6,426 nt of DNA from an uncultured Verrucomicrobiota bacterium (GTDB taxonomy: Bacteria; Verrucomicrobiota; Kiritimatiellia; RFP12; UBA1067), in assembly GCA_946615875.1 (NCBI GenBank), contig CAMOIK010000119.1:1-6426 (forward strand). Reading direction: 5' to 3'. Of the stretch, positions 1 to 5,854 are shown in pieces (within the stretch, counting starts at the first letter, position 1; each line of letters opens with the position of its first letter). Position numbers and translations under genes: made by a program. The notes under the pieces are model-generated. The model made no database searches. It was not told the origin of the DNA and saw only the letters and a list, made by a program, of their open reading frames with translations.

Positions 1-597
1 GCCGCGCAGATGCCCAACGACAACATCGAGCGCGCCATCAAGAAGGGCACCGGCGAACTGGAGTCCGCCGCGCTCGTCGATGCCGTTTACGAGGGCATCA
101 AGGGCGGCATCGCCATCGTCTGCACCGTCCTCACCGACAACAAGAACCGCGCAGCCGCCGAAGTCGGCAACGTCTTCAAGAAGAACGGCACGGAACTCGC
201 CAAGCAGGGCAGCGCCGCGCGCCTCTTCGACCGCATGGGGCAGATAATGATACCTGCCGCCGACGGACTTGACGAGGACAAGGTCATGGAGGTCGCGCTC
301 GAGGCCGGTGCCGAGGATGTCATCGCCGAAGACGGCGGTTTCACCGTCAAGTGCCAGTGCGCCGATTTCACCACCGTCCTCGAGGCCGTCAAGGCCGCGG
401 GCATTGCCGTCGATGAGGAGAACTCGTCCGAGCGCACCCTCATCCCCAACATGACCGCGCCGGTCAGCGATGTCGCGGTGGCGAAGGCGATCAACAAGTT
501 CACCGACATGCTCGAGGATCTCGAGGACGTCCAGGACGTCTATACCAACATGGAGACGACCGACGAAGTCGATGCCGCCCTCGAGGCCGAAGGCTGA
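1..597 (+). CDS. yebC: YebC/TACO1 family protein, 5'-truncated by the window edge
   Basis: The frame is open to base 1 and ends in TGA at 595-597, giving 198 residues. Full-length members are about 240-250 residues, so roughly the first 45 are missing. The ATG at 10 is not the start: it lies in the internal family motif around MPNDNIERAIKKGTGE (residues 4-19). Other family marks are LTDNKNR at about residues 44-50, GSAARLFDRMGQI in the middle domain, and an acidic C-terminal domain with DVYTNME. The usual glycine pair of the 'GGNLG' loop is replaced here by GTELAKQG. The family was long annotated as a transcriptional regulator. Recent work on bacterial YebC and mitochondrial TACO1 instead supports a ribosome-associated factor that eases translation of proline-rich stretches. 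Cytoplasmic. Family assignment is firm; molecular role is inferred from homologues. Confidence 0.95.
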   Translation, partial: AAQMPNDNIERAIKKGTGELESAALVDAVYEGIKGGIAIVCTVLTDNKNRAAAEVGNVFKKNGTELAKQGSAARLFDRMGQIMIPAADGLDEDKVMEVALEAGAEDVIAEDGGFTVKCQCADFTTVLEAVKAAGIAVDEENSSERTLIPNMTAPVSDVAVAKAINKFTDMLEDLEDVQDVYTNMETTDEVDAALEAEG

Positions 598-603
598 GCA
601 TAG

Positions 604-652
604 TTTGCAGTCGGGAGTTGGGAGCGAAGAGCGCGGAACCGGCAGTTTGAAG
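604..652 (+). repeat. Degenerate 7-base periodic repeat in the yebC-VOC spacer
   Basis: Read in steps of seven, this spacer gives TTTGCAG, TCGGGAG, TTGGGAG, CGAAGAG, CGCGGAA, CCGGCAG and TTTGAAG. Most units end in AG and the two TTTG units stay in phase across 49 bases. The same units TTTGCAG and TTTGAAG make up the hairpin at 1260-1343, and the 11-mer TTTGCAGTCGG occurs in both (604-614 and 1280-1290). The rest of the spacer (653-698) holds only a short 4-bp GGGC/GCCC hairpin and no clear promoter or ribosome binding site. Function unknown. Confidence 0.6.
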
Positions 653-698
653 TTGTCGAACCCTTCGGGCTTTTCGCCCCCGTCAAACCTCTAAGACC

Positions 699-1082
699 AT
701 GAAACTCGAACACGTGGCGATCGATGTGCCTGACGCGGAGGCGTTCAAGGCGTGGTGGTGCAAGAACCTCGGCATGAGGGTCTCGGCCAACCCGGGCTTC
801 ATAATGGACGACTCCGGCGAGGCCGGCCTCGAAATCTACCGCACCGGCGAGACGCCGGCGGCGCCGGACTACAAGGCCATGAACTCCATGACCTTCCATG
901 TGGCGTTCGCGTCCGATGACGTCAAGGCGGACGTGGATCGCCTTGTAGCGGCCGGCGCCACGCTCGAGCAGCTCAAGCTGGACAGCCCCGCCTTCCACAT
1001 GGCCATTCTCCGCGATCCGTGGGGGGTGGCGATACAGCTCTGCCGTCGGCAGAACACGATTTTCATCGACAAGGCCAAGTGA
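699..1082 (+). CDS. VOC-superfamily (glyoxalase-fold) protein, 127 aa
   Basis: This short protein has one complete vicinal-oxygen-chelate module pair. It begins MKLEHVAIDVPD, typical of the first beta strand with metal-ligand candidate H5, followed by a helix and the 'NLGMRV' turn. Further ligand candidates by position are E45 (GLEIYR) and H67 (MTFHVAF). The last strand reads LRDPWGVAIQL, so the fourth position, usually Glu in glyoxalase I, is Gln (Q113). Length is normal for single-chain VOC proteins, which usually work as dimers. The substrate cannot be told: family members include glyoxalases, dioxygenases and resistance proteins, and the Gln argues against calling it lactoylglutathione lyase. 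The ATG at 699 is chosen because the VOC fold starts immediately; there is no strong Shine-Dalgarno before it. It lies 101 bases after yebC and 33 before rpmH. Cytoplasmic, no signal peptide. Confidence 0.85.
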   Translation: MKLEHVAIDVPDAEAFKAWWCKNLGMRVSANPGFIMDDSGEAGLEIYRTGETPAAPDYKAMNSMTFHVAFASDDVKADVDRLVAAGATLEQLKLDSPAFHMAILRDPWGVAIQLCRRQNTIFIDKAK

Positions 1083-1097
1083 CGACCATCACACAAC

Positions 1098-1108
1098 AGG
1101 AAAGGAAG
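1098..1108 (+). promoter_or_regulatory. Strong Shine-Dalgarno region of rpmH
   Basis: The purine run AGGAAAGGAAG ends 7 bases before the ATG at 1116 and contains two overlapping AGGA-type sites. It is the strongest ribosome binding site in the window, fitting a highly expressed ribosomal protein. It fixes the start at 1116 rather than the second ATG at 1122. Confidence 0.7.
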
Positions 1109-1115
1109 AAGCAAC

Positions 1116-1253
1116 ATGAAGATGACATGGCAGCCCTCTAAGATCAAGAGGAAAAGGAAAATAGGCTACCGCGCCCGTCGCGCGACCAAGGGTGGACGCA
1201 AGGTTCTCGCCGCCCGCCGCGCAAAGGGACGCAAGCGGCTCACGCAAGTCTAA
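1116..1253 (+). CDS. rpmH: 50S ribosomal protein L34
   Basis: A 45-residue, strongly basic protein with the L34 pattern: MKMTWQPS at the N-terminus, then KIKRKRKIGYRAR, ATKGGRKVLAARRAKGRKRL and a short tail ending TQV. E. coli L34 is 46 residues with the same layout (TFQPS, FRAR, ATKNGR, LARRRAKGR). Trp at position 5 takes the place of the common Phe/Tyr. L34 binds 23S rRNA in the large subunit. It sits directly before rnpA, the standard arrangement in bacteria. A strong purine-rich ribosome binding site precedes the ATG at 1116; starting at M3 would cut the conserved N-terminus. The stop TAA is at 1251-1253. The gene is separated from rnpA by a hairpin-forming spacer rather than being adjacent or overlapping. 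Confidence 0.96.
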   Translation: MKMTWQPSKIKRKRKIGYRARRATKGGRKVLAARRAKGRKRLTQV

Positions 1254-1259
1254 AAAGAG

Positions 1260-1343
1260 TTGCGGTTTGAAGTTTGCAGTTTGCAGTCGGCGAGCGGAAA
1301 GGTTCGGCGCTGCAAACTGCAAACTGCAAACGGCGCACCGCAA
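1260..1343 (+). repeat. Large inverted repeat built of 7-base units between rpmH and rnpA
   Basis: The left arm carries TTTGAAG (1266-1272) and TTTGCAG twice (1273-1279, 1280-1286). The right arm carries CTGCAAA three times (1310-1316, 1317-1323, 1324-1330). These pair as 14 perfect base pairs, extended by a third unit with one mismatch (21 pairs in all), with a 23-base loop at 1287-1309. Beyond a 7-base bulge on the right (1331-1337), TTGCGG (1260-1265) pairs with CCGCAA (1338-1343). The structure fills the spacer and ends 8 bases before the rnpA ATG. No T-run follows, so it is not a classical intrinsic terminator. Pairing is read directly from the sequence; whether it acts in RNA (processing, attenuation, blocking rnpA translation) or is a mobile or slippage-born repeat is unknown. 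Confidence 0.85.
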
Positions 1344-1351
1344 ATCGCATC

Positions 1352-1681
1352 ATGTCTCGTCTCCCGGGCGTTGAATACAAGCGGGTCTTCGATGGCGGCC
1401 GCGTAGTGCGCGGCCGGCTTTTCACCGCTTGGCGGCTGGGCGGCGAAGACGCCCAGGGGCGGGTTGGCGTCGTGGCCGCGAAGAAGTGCTTCCACGACGC
1501 GGTGCAGCGCAATCGCGCCAAGCGGCTGATGCGCGAGGCGTTCCGTCTGCTCGCCAAGGAGGGCGCGATGCCCGCCGGGACGGACTGGATACTCTCCGCG
1601 CGCTCTTCGATGAAGGGCGGGAAATGCGCCGACGTGATGGCCGAACTCAGGTGGGCGGCGAAGAAATGCGCCAAGTCCTGA
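1352..1681 (+). CDS. rnpA: Ribonuclease P protein component
   Basis: This 109-residue basic protein carries the RNase P protein signature. An N-terminal segment, EYKRVFDGGRVVRGRLF, matches the family's 'F..v...G.r..g..f' start. The central RNR helix AVQRNRAKRLMREAFR (residues 50-65) holds R53, N54, R55, K57, R58, R61 and E62, which contact the catalytic RNA. A C-terminal part, DWILSAR then MAELRWAAKK, follows. The protein binds RNase P RNA and helps cleave the 5' leader of pre-tRNA in the cytoplasm. The ATG at 1352 is chosen because the conserved domain begins there. An in-frame TTG at 1274 would add 26 residues encoded by the 7-base repeat and is unlikely. No good Shine-Dalgarno precedes 1352. 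The 3' end overlaps yidD by 16 bases. Confidence 0.95.
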   Translation: MSRLPGVEYKRVFDGGRVVRGRLFTAWRLGGEDAQGRVGVVAAKKCFHDAVQRNRAKRLMREAFRLLAKEGAMPAGTDWILSARSSMKGGKCADVMAELRWAAKKCAKS

Positions 1682-1908
1682 TTTTCTTCGTGCGCAGCTA
1701 CCAGGTGGCGTTGAGTCCGCTCATGGGCGGCGCCTGCCGTTTCGAGCCATCCTGCTCCAACTACATGATCGACGCCCTGAGGGTCCACGGCGCGTTCAAG
1801 GGTTCGCTCCTGGGGCTCTGGCGGATCCTCCGCTGCCACCCCTTCGGCAGACACGGCTACGACCCCGTGCCCCCTTCGGGCAGATGGAAGAACGATTTCA
1901 CGCAATAA
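1666..1908 (+). CDS. yidD: Membrane protein insertion efficiency factor YidD
   Basis: An 80-residue protein of the YidD (DUF37) family. It opens with an amphipathic segment, VLIFFVRSYQVALSPLMGG, then the signature CRFEPSCSNYMIDALRVHG (residues 24-42) and RILRCHPFGRHGYDPVP (residues 53-69). The three conserved cysteines C24, C30 and C57 are present. YidD lies at the inner face of the cytoplasmic membrane and aids insertion of membrane proteins with YidC, encoded next. The length matches the family (about 70-90). The start ATG at 1666 lies inside rnpA, 13 bases before that gene's stop, with AGGTGGG at 1649-1655 as a possible ribosome binding site. The frame continues open upstream, but that part is a shadow of rnpA. 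The gap to yidC is 6 bases, so the three genes are probably co-translated. Confidence 0.95.
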   Translation: MRQVLIFFVRSYQVALSPLMGGACRFEPSCSNYMIDALRVHGAFKGSLLGLWRILRCHPFGRHGYDPVPPSGRWKNDFTQ

Positions 1909-1914
1909 CTCAAG

Positions 1915-3657
1915 ATGAACAAGACCGAGAAGATAGTTTGCATACTGCTGGGCTGCGTGCTCGGATGGTATCTTTTCACGCAGAACAGCCGCCCGCAGGA
2001 GGCGGCGCAGGGCGAGGCGGTCCCTGCCCAGCCGCAGGCCGCCGCCCCCGTCCAGCCGCAGACCGCCCCGGTCGCCGGTGCGCCGGCGCCGACTGAGGAG
2101 GCGGAGAGCGTCCGCCATGGCGCGGCAGAGGAACTTGTCGCGCTGGAGAACGACGAACTTCGCCTCACCCTGTCGACATGGGGCGGGGTGGTGAAGTCGG
2201 CGACCCTGAAGCGGTATGCCCAGAAGGAAGGGAATGTGGGCGAGGACAACCCGCCCGTGGAGTTCGACTTCTCGCAGGCGCCGCTCGGCGAATTGCGCGG
2301 CGGCGGAATCGGCGCCGGCGCCGACTACCGCGTGGAGAGCGCTCAGTCAAACCGCGTCGTCTTCGTCTCGGACGCCGGCAGCCGCACCGTGACGCTCGGC
2401 GACAGCTATCTGGTCACTTACGAGGACAGCGTGTCCGCGCCCGGAGCCGGCGAAGGCGCCACCATCTCTCTGGGCGTCATGTCGATGGGTTCCAGCAAGA
2501 ACGATCTGCTTTCCGTCGATAGCTGCGCGCTCGGTCCGCAGGGCGAGGCCGTCGTGCACCACGGCGACGACGATTCGCCGCTGAAGGCGTATCTCGCCGG
2601 CGGCGCGGCCGGTGGATGCAGCGGCGCGAAGAGCGCGGCTGGGATGCCGAAGGCCGCGAAGGTGGAGTATCCCGGCCCGCAGAAGTGGGTCGCCGTCAAG
2701 AACCGCTTCTTCGTGACGGCGCTCGTCTCGTCGTCGGCGCCTGTCGGCGGCTTCGCGGCGACGATCGAGCGCGACACCGCCAGCGATGCCTACCGCCCGG
2801 AGAGCGTGTCGGTCCGCGCAGCCATCGATGCGGCCGGCGCCGGCGGCAAGGTGACGAGCGTCTTCTACGTAGGCCCGAAAAAGCAGTCTCTGCTCTGGGA
2901 TCTCGGGATGAAGGACGTGATGGAGTTCGGGATTTGGCGCTGGGTGTGCTACCCCATACTGTGGATCCTCAACGCCTGCAACGCCGTGATACCCAACTAC
3001 GGCGTCGCCATCATCCTGCTCACCATCCTCGTGCGGCTCGTCTTCTGGCCGCTCACGCACAAATCGACCGTGGGCATGAAGAAGATGCAGGAGATCCAGC
3101 CGCTGATGAAGGAGCTGCAGGCGAAATACAAGGACAACCCGCAGCGTCTGCAGCAGGAGACGTTCGCGCTCTACCGCGAGCACAAGGTGAATCCGCTTTC
3201 GTCATGCCTGCCGATGCTCATACAGATTCCCGTGTTCATCGCGCTGTTCAACGTGCTGCGCTCGGCGGTCGAGCTGCGCTACGCCCCGTTCCTTTGGATC
3301 GCCGACCTGTCGCAGCCGGAGGGGCTGGGCGCGACAAGCTGGTTCCCGTTCTTCGGCGGACTGAACATCCTGCCGATACTGATGGCCGTCACCATGGGGC
3401 TGCAGAGCGCGCTCACGCCCACCGCCGGCGACAAGACTCAGCAGAAGATGATGATGGTCTTCATGCCGGTCATGATGCTCGTCATGTTCTATTCCTTCCC
3501 GTCCGCGCTGTCGCTCTACTGGACTCTGTCGCAGGTCGTCTCCATCATACAGATGTGGGTCATAAGGCGCCAGACGCAGGCCAGGCAGAAGCCTGCAATG
3601 GAAATCATCGATCCGCCGCAGACTCGCCAGATGCGCCGCCATGGCGGCGAGAACTGA
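1915..3657 (+). CDS. yidC: Membrane protein insertase YidC (Gram-negative long form)
   Basis: 580 residues, slightly longer than E. coli YidC (548). Residues 7-22 form the first membrane segment. A Pro/Ala/Gln-rich linker (about 24-62) leads to the periplasmic beta domain (about 73-320), which contains LVALENDELRLTLSTWGG and KWVAVKNRFFVTAL. The conserved insertase core starts near QSLLWDLG (324-331). Membrane segment 2 (about 363-380) carries the conserved groove arginine R374 in ILLTILVRLVFWPL. A cytoplasmic hairpin with MKKMQEIQP and YREHKVNPL (to 428) follows, then segment 3 (429-448, LPMLIQIPVFIALF), segment 4 (about 476-496) and segments 5 and 6 (about 512-550, with FPSALSLYW). The tail 551-580 is basic. 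YidC inserts and folds membrane proteins alone or with SecYEG. It follows yidD by 6 bases with no clear ribosome binding site, suggesting coupling. Confidence 0.97.
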   Translation: MNKTEKIVCILLGCVLGWYLFTQNSRPQEAAQGEAVPAQPQAAAPVQPQTAPVAGAPAPTEEAESVRHGAAEELVALENDELRLTLSTWGGVVKSATLKRYAQKEGNVGEDNPPVEFDFSQAPLGELRGGGIGAGADYRVESAQSNRVVFVSDAGSRTVTLGDSYLVTYEDSVSAPGAGEGATISLGVMSMGSSKNDLLSVDSCALGPQGEAVVHHGDDDSPLKAYLAGGAAGGCSGAKSAAGMPKAAKVEYPGPQKWVAVKNRFFVTALVSSSAPVGGFAATIERDTASDAYRPESVSVRAAIDAAGAGGKVTSVFYVGPKKQSLLWDLGMKDVMEFGIWRWVCYPILWILNACNAVIPNYGVAIILLTILVRLVFWPLTHKSTVGMKKMQEIQPLMKELQAKYKDNPQRLQQETFALYREHKVNPLSSCLPMLIQIPVFIALFNVLRSAVELRYAPFLWIADLSQPEGLGATSWFPFFGGLNILPILMAVTMGLQSALTPTAGDKTQQKMMMVFMPVMMLVMFYSFPSALSLYWTLSQVVSIIQMWVIRRQTQARQKPAMEIIDPPQTRQMRRHGGEN

Positions 3658-3689
3658 GCGCGGAGCATTGAAAGCCGAAAGCGGGGCGT

Positions 3690-3694
3690 GGAGG
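3690..3694 (+). promoter_or_regulatory. Shine-Dalgarno GGAGG before the methyltransferase gene
   Basis: GGAGG lies 4 bases before the ATG at 3699. The spacing is short but it is the only good site in the 41-base gap after yidC, and it supports 3699 as the start. No terminator or promoter is evident in that gap, so transcription may continue from yidC. Confidence 0.5.
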
Positions 3695-3698
3695 CGCG

Positions 3699-4964
3699 AT
3701 GGGCGACAGATTCGAGCTTGAAAAGGGGCTGGCGGACGAGATACGCGCCAGGGTGTTCGGCGAAGGCTTCATGAAGCTCGTGCAGTCCGTGCGGCGCGGC
3801 GGAGAGACGTTCCGCATATCGCTGCGCCCGGTGGAAATAGGCTCGCGCCGCCTCTTCCAGGCCGAGATGGTGGATGCCGGCCAGACGCAGGTCAAGAACT
3901 TCGGCGGCAGCGAGGCCGCCGCCGGACTGGAGGAGATCATCGCGCAGAAGGGCGCGCGCGAGCTGCACCTGATCACCGCCGCCGGCGATCTGCACGTGCG
4001 CGTCACCAGGAAGGGGCATGCGCTCGTCTCGCGTTCCGCGGCCATGAACCGCAAGGTGGAGCCCCTCGGGCACGACCGCGTGAAGAAGACGCCGCTGAAC
4101 ACCTTCGATTCCGCCGCGCTGCTGCGCGCGACCGGCATCGCCGACGGGGCGGGGAACATCCGCGCGTCGATGCGCGGCAAATACGACCAGGTGAACGAGT
4201 TCCTGAAGAACGTGCCGTCGCGCCTGGCGCCCTCCGCATCCAGCGACGCGACATTCACCGTGGTCGATTGCGGATGCGGCAAGGCATATCTGACCTTCGC
4301 CCTCTACTTCTACCTTACGCAGGTTTGCGGCATGGCTAACGTCAAGGTCTATGGCGTCGATCGCCGCGAGGACGTGGTCGAAGCCGCGCGCAAGACGGCG
4401 ATGGCGCTTGATGTCGCCGGCGATGTGGAGTTCGTGGCCGGCGACATTGCGGACTTCGCGCCTCGCCCGCAGGACGGCGAGGATGGCGCGCGCGGCGCCA
4501 GGGTCGATATGGTGGTTTCGCTGCACGCCTGCGACACCGCCACGGACGAGGCGCTGGCAAAGGCCGTGGAGTGGAAGGCGCGCTACATCCTTTCCGCGCC
4601 GTGCTGCCAGCACGAACTGCAGAAGTCGATAGGCGAGATGTCGGGCCGCGCCACGGGTCCGGCCGCCGTGTTCGGCGGGCTTCTGCGCCAGTCCATCCTC
4701 CGCGAACGCCTTTGCGATATTCTGACCGACGCTTTCAGGGCGCTGATAATGCGCATTCTGGGCTTCAAGACGCAGGTGGTCGAGTTCGTCTCCAGCGAGG
4801 CCACGGCTCGCAACATCATGCTCAGGTGCGAATACGGCGTGAAGCCCGGCCAGTCCGGCGCGGTGGGCGAATATCTCGCCTTGCGCGACTACTGGGGCGT
4901 GACGCCCTGGCTGGAATCCCGCCTGTTCGCGCTGTTGGAACGGCACCTCGCCCAATACAGATGA
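3699..4964 (+). CDS. Methyltransf_32-type SAM-dependent methyltransferase
   Basis: 421 residues in two parts. The N-terminal part (about 1-150) is a less typical region with FRISLRPVEIG and a connector, HDRVKKTPLNTFD. The C-terminal part is a class I Rossmann methyltransferase. Motif I is VVDCGCGKAYLTF (188-200), the ribose-binding acidic residue is D221 in GVDRRED, and D249 lies in GDIADF. The post-motif segment is VSLHACDTATDEAL (273-286), and the marked SAPCCQHEL (299-307) carries the paired cysteines C302 and C303. HACDTATD plus PCCQHE is the hallmark of the Methyltransf_32 group, which includes eukaryotic METTL25/RRNAD1-like proteins and many uncharacterised bacterial ones. The substrate is unknown. 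The stop overlaps the epmA start as ATGA (4961-4964), so the two are translationally coupled, and a translation-related target is a reasonable guess only. The start is set by GGAGG at 3690-3694. Confidence 0.88.
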   Translation: MGDRFELEKGLADEIRARVFGEGFMKLVQSVRRGGETFRISLRPVEIGSRRLFQAEMVDAGQTQVKNFGGSEAAAGLEEIIAQKGARELHLITAAGDLHVRVTRKGHALVSRSAAMNRKVEPLGHDRVKKTPLNTFDSAALLRATGIADGAGNIRASMRGKYDQVNEFLKNVPSRLAPSASSDATFTVVDCGCGKAYLTFALYFYLTQVCGMANVKVYGVDRREDVVEAARKTAMALDVAGDVEFVAGDIADFAPRPQDGEDGARGARVDMVVSLHACDTATDEALAKAVEWKARYILSAPCCQHELQKSIGEMSGRATGPAAVFGGLLRQSILRERLCDILTDAFRALIMRILGFKTQVVEFVSSEATARNIMLRCEYGVKPGQSGAVGEYLALRDYWGVTPWLESRLFALLERHLAQYR

Positions 4965-5812
4965 ACATCGACGCTATCAGGGCGCGCAGCCGCATCGTCG
5001 CGGAGATACGGCGCTTCTTCGATTCCTGCGGCTTCATCGAGGTGGATACCGCCGTGCGCATCGCCGCGCCAGCCCCGGAACCGCATATCGACTGCCCGGC
5101 CGTGGCCACCGGCGGTTTCCTGCGCGCCTCCCCGGAACTTCAGATGAAGCGCCTGCTCGCTGCGGGACTCGACATGATCTACCAGATCGGCCCGTGCTTC
5201 CGGGACGGCGAGCGTGGCGCGCGCCACAGCCCGGAGTTCACCATGCTCGAGTGGTATCGCCGCGACGCCGGCTACCTGCGGATCGCCGACGACATGCGCT
5301 CGTTGCTGGCGCGTCTGGACCTGCCGCTCGGCGGCGGCGCGAAGTGGCTCACGGTGCGCGAGGCGTACGTTCGCTTCGCCGGCTGGGATCCGTGGCGGGG
5401 CGAATGGGACGGCGAGCGCTTCGATTTCGACATGGCCGTTCGCATCGAACCTGCCCTCGCTCCGCTCGGTGCGGTGTTTCTGGCCGACTATCCGCCGCAG
5501 TGCGCCAGCCTCGCCAAGGTCTCGGGCGGCGTGGCCGAACGCTGGGAGTTCTATCTCGGCGGCGTGGAACTGGCCAACTGCTTCACGGAACTATGCGACC
5601 CGGCAGAGCAGCGTTCGCGCTTCGCCGCCGCCCGCGAAGAACGCCGCGCCCTCGGCGAGGCGGATTATCCCATTGACGAGGCGTTCTTGGATTCGCTTGG
5701 AGCGATAGGCTCCGCCGCCGGCGTCGCGCTCGGCATCGACCGCCTGGTCATGGCCATCACCGGCGCGACATCCATATCGCAGGTCAGATGCGACTGGGCT
5801 TGCGGCGATTGA
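4961..5812 (+). CDS. epmA: Elongation factor P--(R)-beta-lysine ligase EpmA (PoxA/GenX/YjeA)
   Basis: 283 residues forming a class II lysyl-tRNA-synthetase-like catalytic domain with no anticodon-binding domain, the mark of EpmA. It begins at the 'RARSRIVAEIRRFF' helix. Active-site features align with E. coli EpmA: SPELQMKRLL (S57, E59), motif 2 FRDGERGARHSPEFTMLEW (80-98, R81), GGVELANCFTEL (E203, N206, E210) and motif 3 GVALGIDRL (254-262, R261). A256 matches E. coli Ala298, the residue that distinguishes EpmA from LysRS, which has Gly there. The enzyme activates (R)-beta-lysine with ATP and attaches it to a lysine of EF-P, helping ribosomes through polyproline. It is shorter than E. coli EpmA (325) at the N-terminus and in the middle (around 128-150). 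EpmB and EF-P are not in this window. Its ATG overlaps the methyltransferase stop. Confidence 0.93.
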   Translation: MNIDAIRARSRIVAEIRRFFDSCGFIEVDTAVRIAAPAPEPHIDCPAVATGGFLRASPELQMKRLLAAGLDMIYQIGPCFRDGERGARHSPEFTMLEWYRRDAGYLRIADDMRSLLARLDLPLGGGAKWLTVREAYVRFAGWDPWRGEWDGERFDFDMAVRIEPALAPLGAVFLADYPPQCASLAKVSGGVAERWEFYLGGVELANCFTELCDPAEQRSRFAAAREERRALGEADYPIDEAFLDSLGAIGSAAGVALGIDRLVMAITGATSISQVRCDWACGD

Positions 5813-5821
5813 AACGCTCGC

Positions 5822-5835
5822 GCGCCTGGAGGCGC
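5822..5835. other. Short GC hairpin after epmA
   Basis: GCGCC (5822-5826) pairs with GGCGC (5831-5835) around a 4-base loop, 10 bases after the epmA stop. No T-run follows, so a role as terminator is doubtful. GC-rich DNA produces such stems by chance. Confidence 0.3.
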
Positions 5836-5854
5836 CGCGTCTCATGGCCCGTCA

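Noticed and set aside
667..679. GGGC-TTTTC-GCCC stem as a terminator after yebC
   Set aside because: Only 4 base pairs and no T-run after it; too weak to call.
1274..1351. Upstream in-frame TTG start extending RnpA by 26 residues
   Set aside because: The extension is encoded by the 7-base repeat hairpin and has no counterpart in the family; the conserved domain begins at the ATG at 1352.
1429..1665. Upstream extension of the yidD frame by 79 codons
   Set aside because: It overlaps the conserved part of rnpA, is Arg-rich and lacks family similarity; YidD proteins are about 70-90 residues.
1945..1956. Lipobox-like LLGC at residues 11-14 of YidC
   Set aside because: The hydrophobic stretch before it is too short for a lipoprotein signal, and the segment continues as a normal first membrane helix of a long-form YidC.
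1240..2118. Open frame on the - strand (292 codons) across rnpA, yidD and the yidC start
   Set aside because: Opposite three well-supported genes, with Arg/Ala-rich composition and the repeat-derived LQTANCK-like peptide; a shadow frame.
3516..4955. Long open frame on the - strand (479 codons) opposite yidC end and the methyltransferase
   Set aside because: High GC makes long antisense frames common; its translation has no recognisable motif, while the + strand here encodes clear conserved domains.
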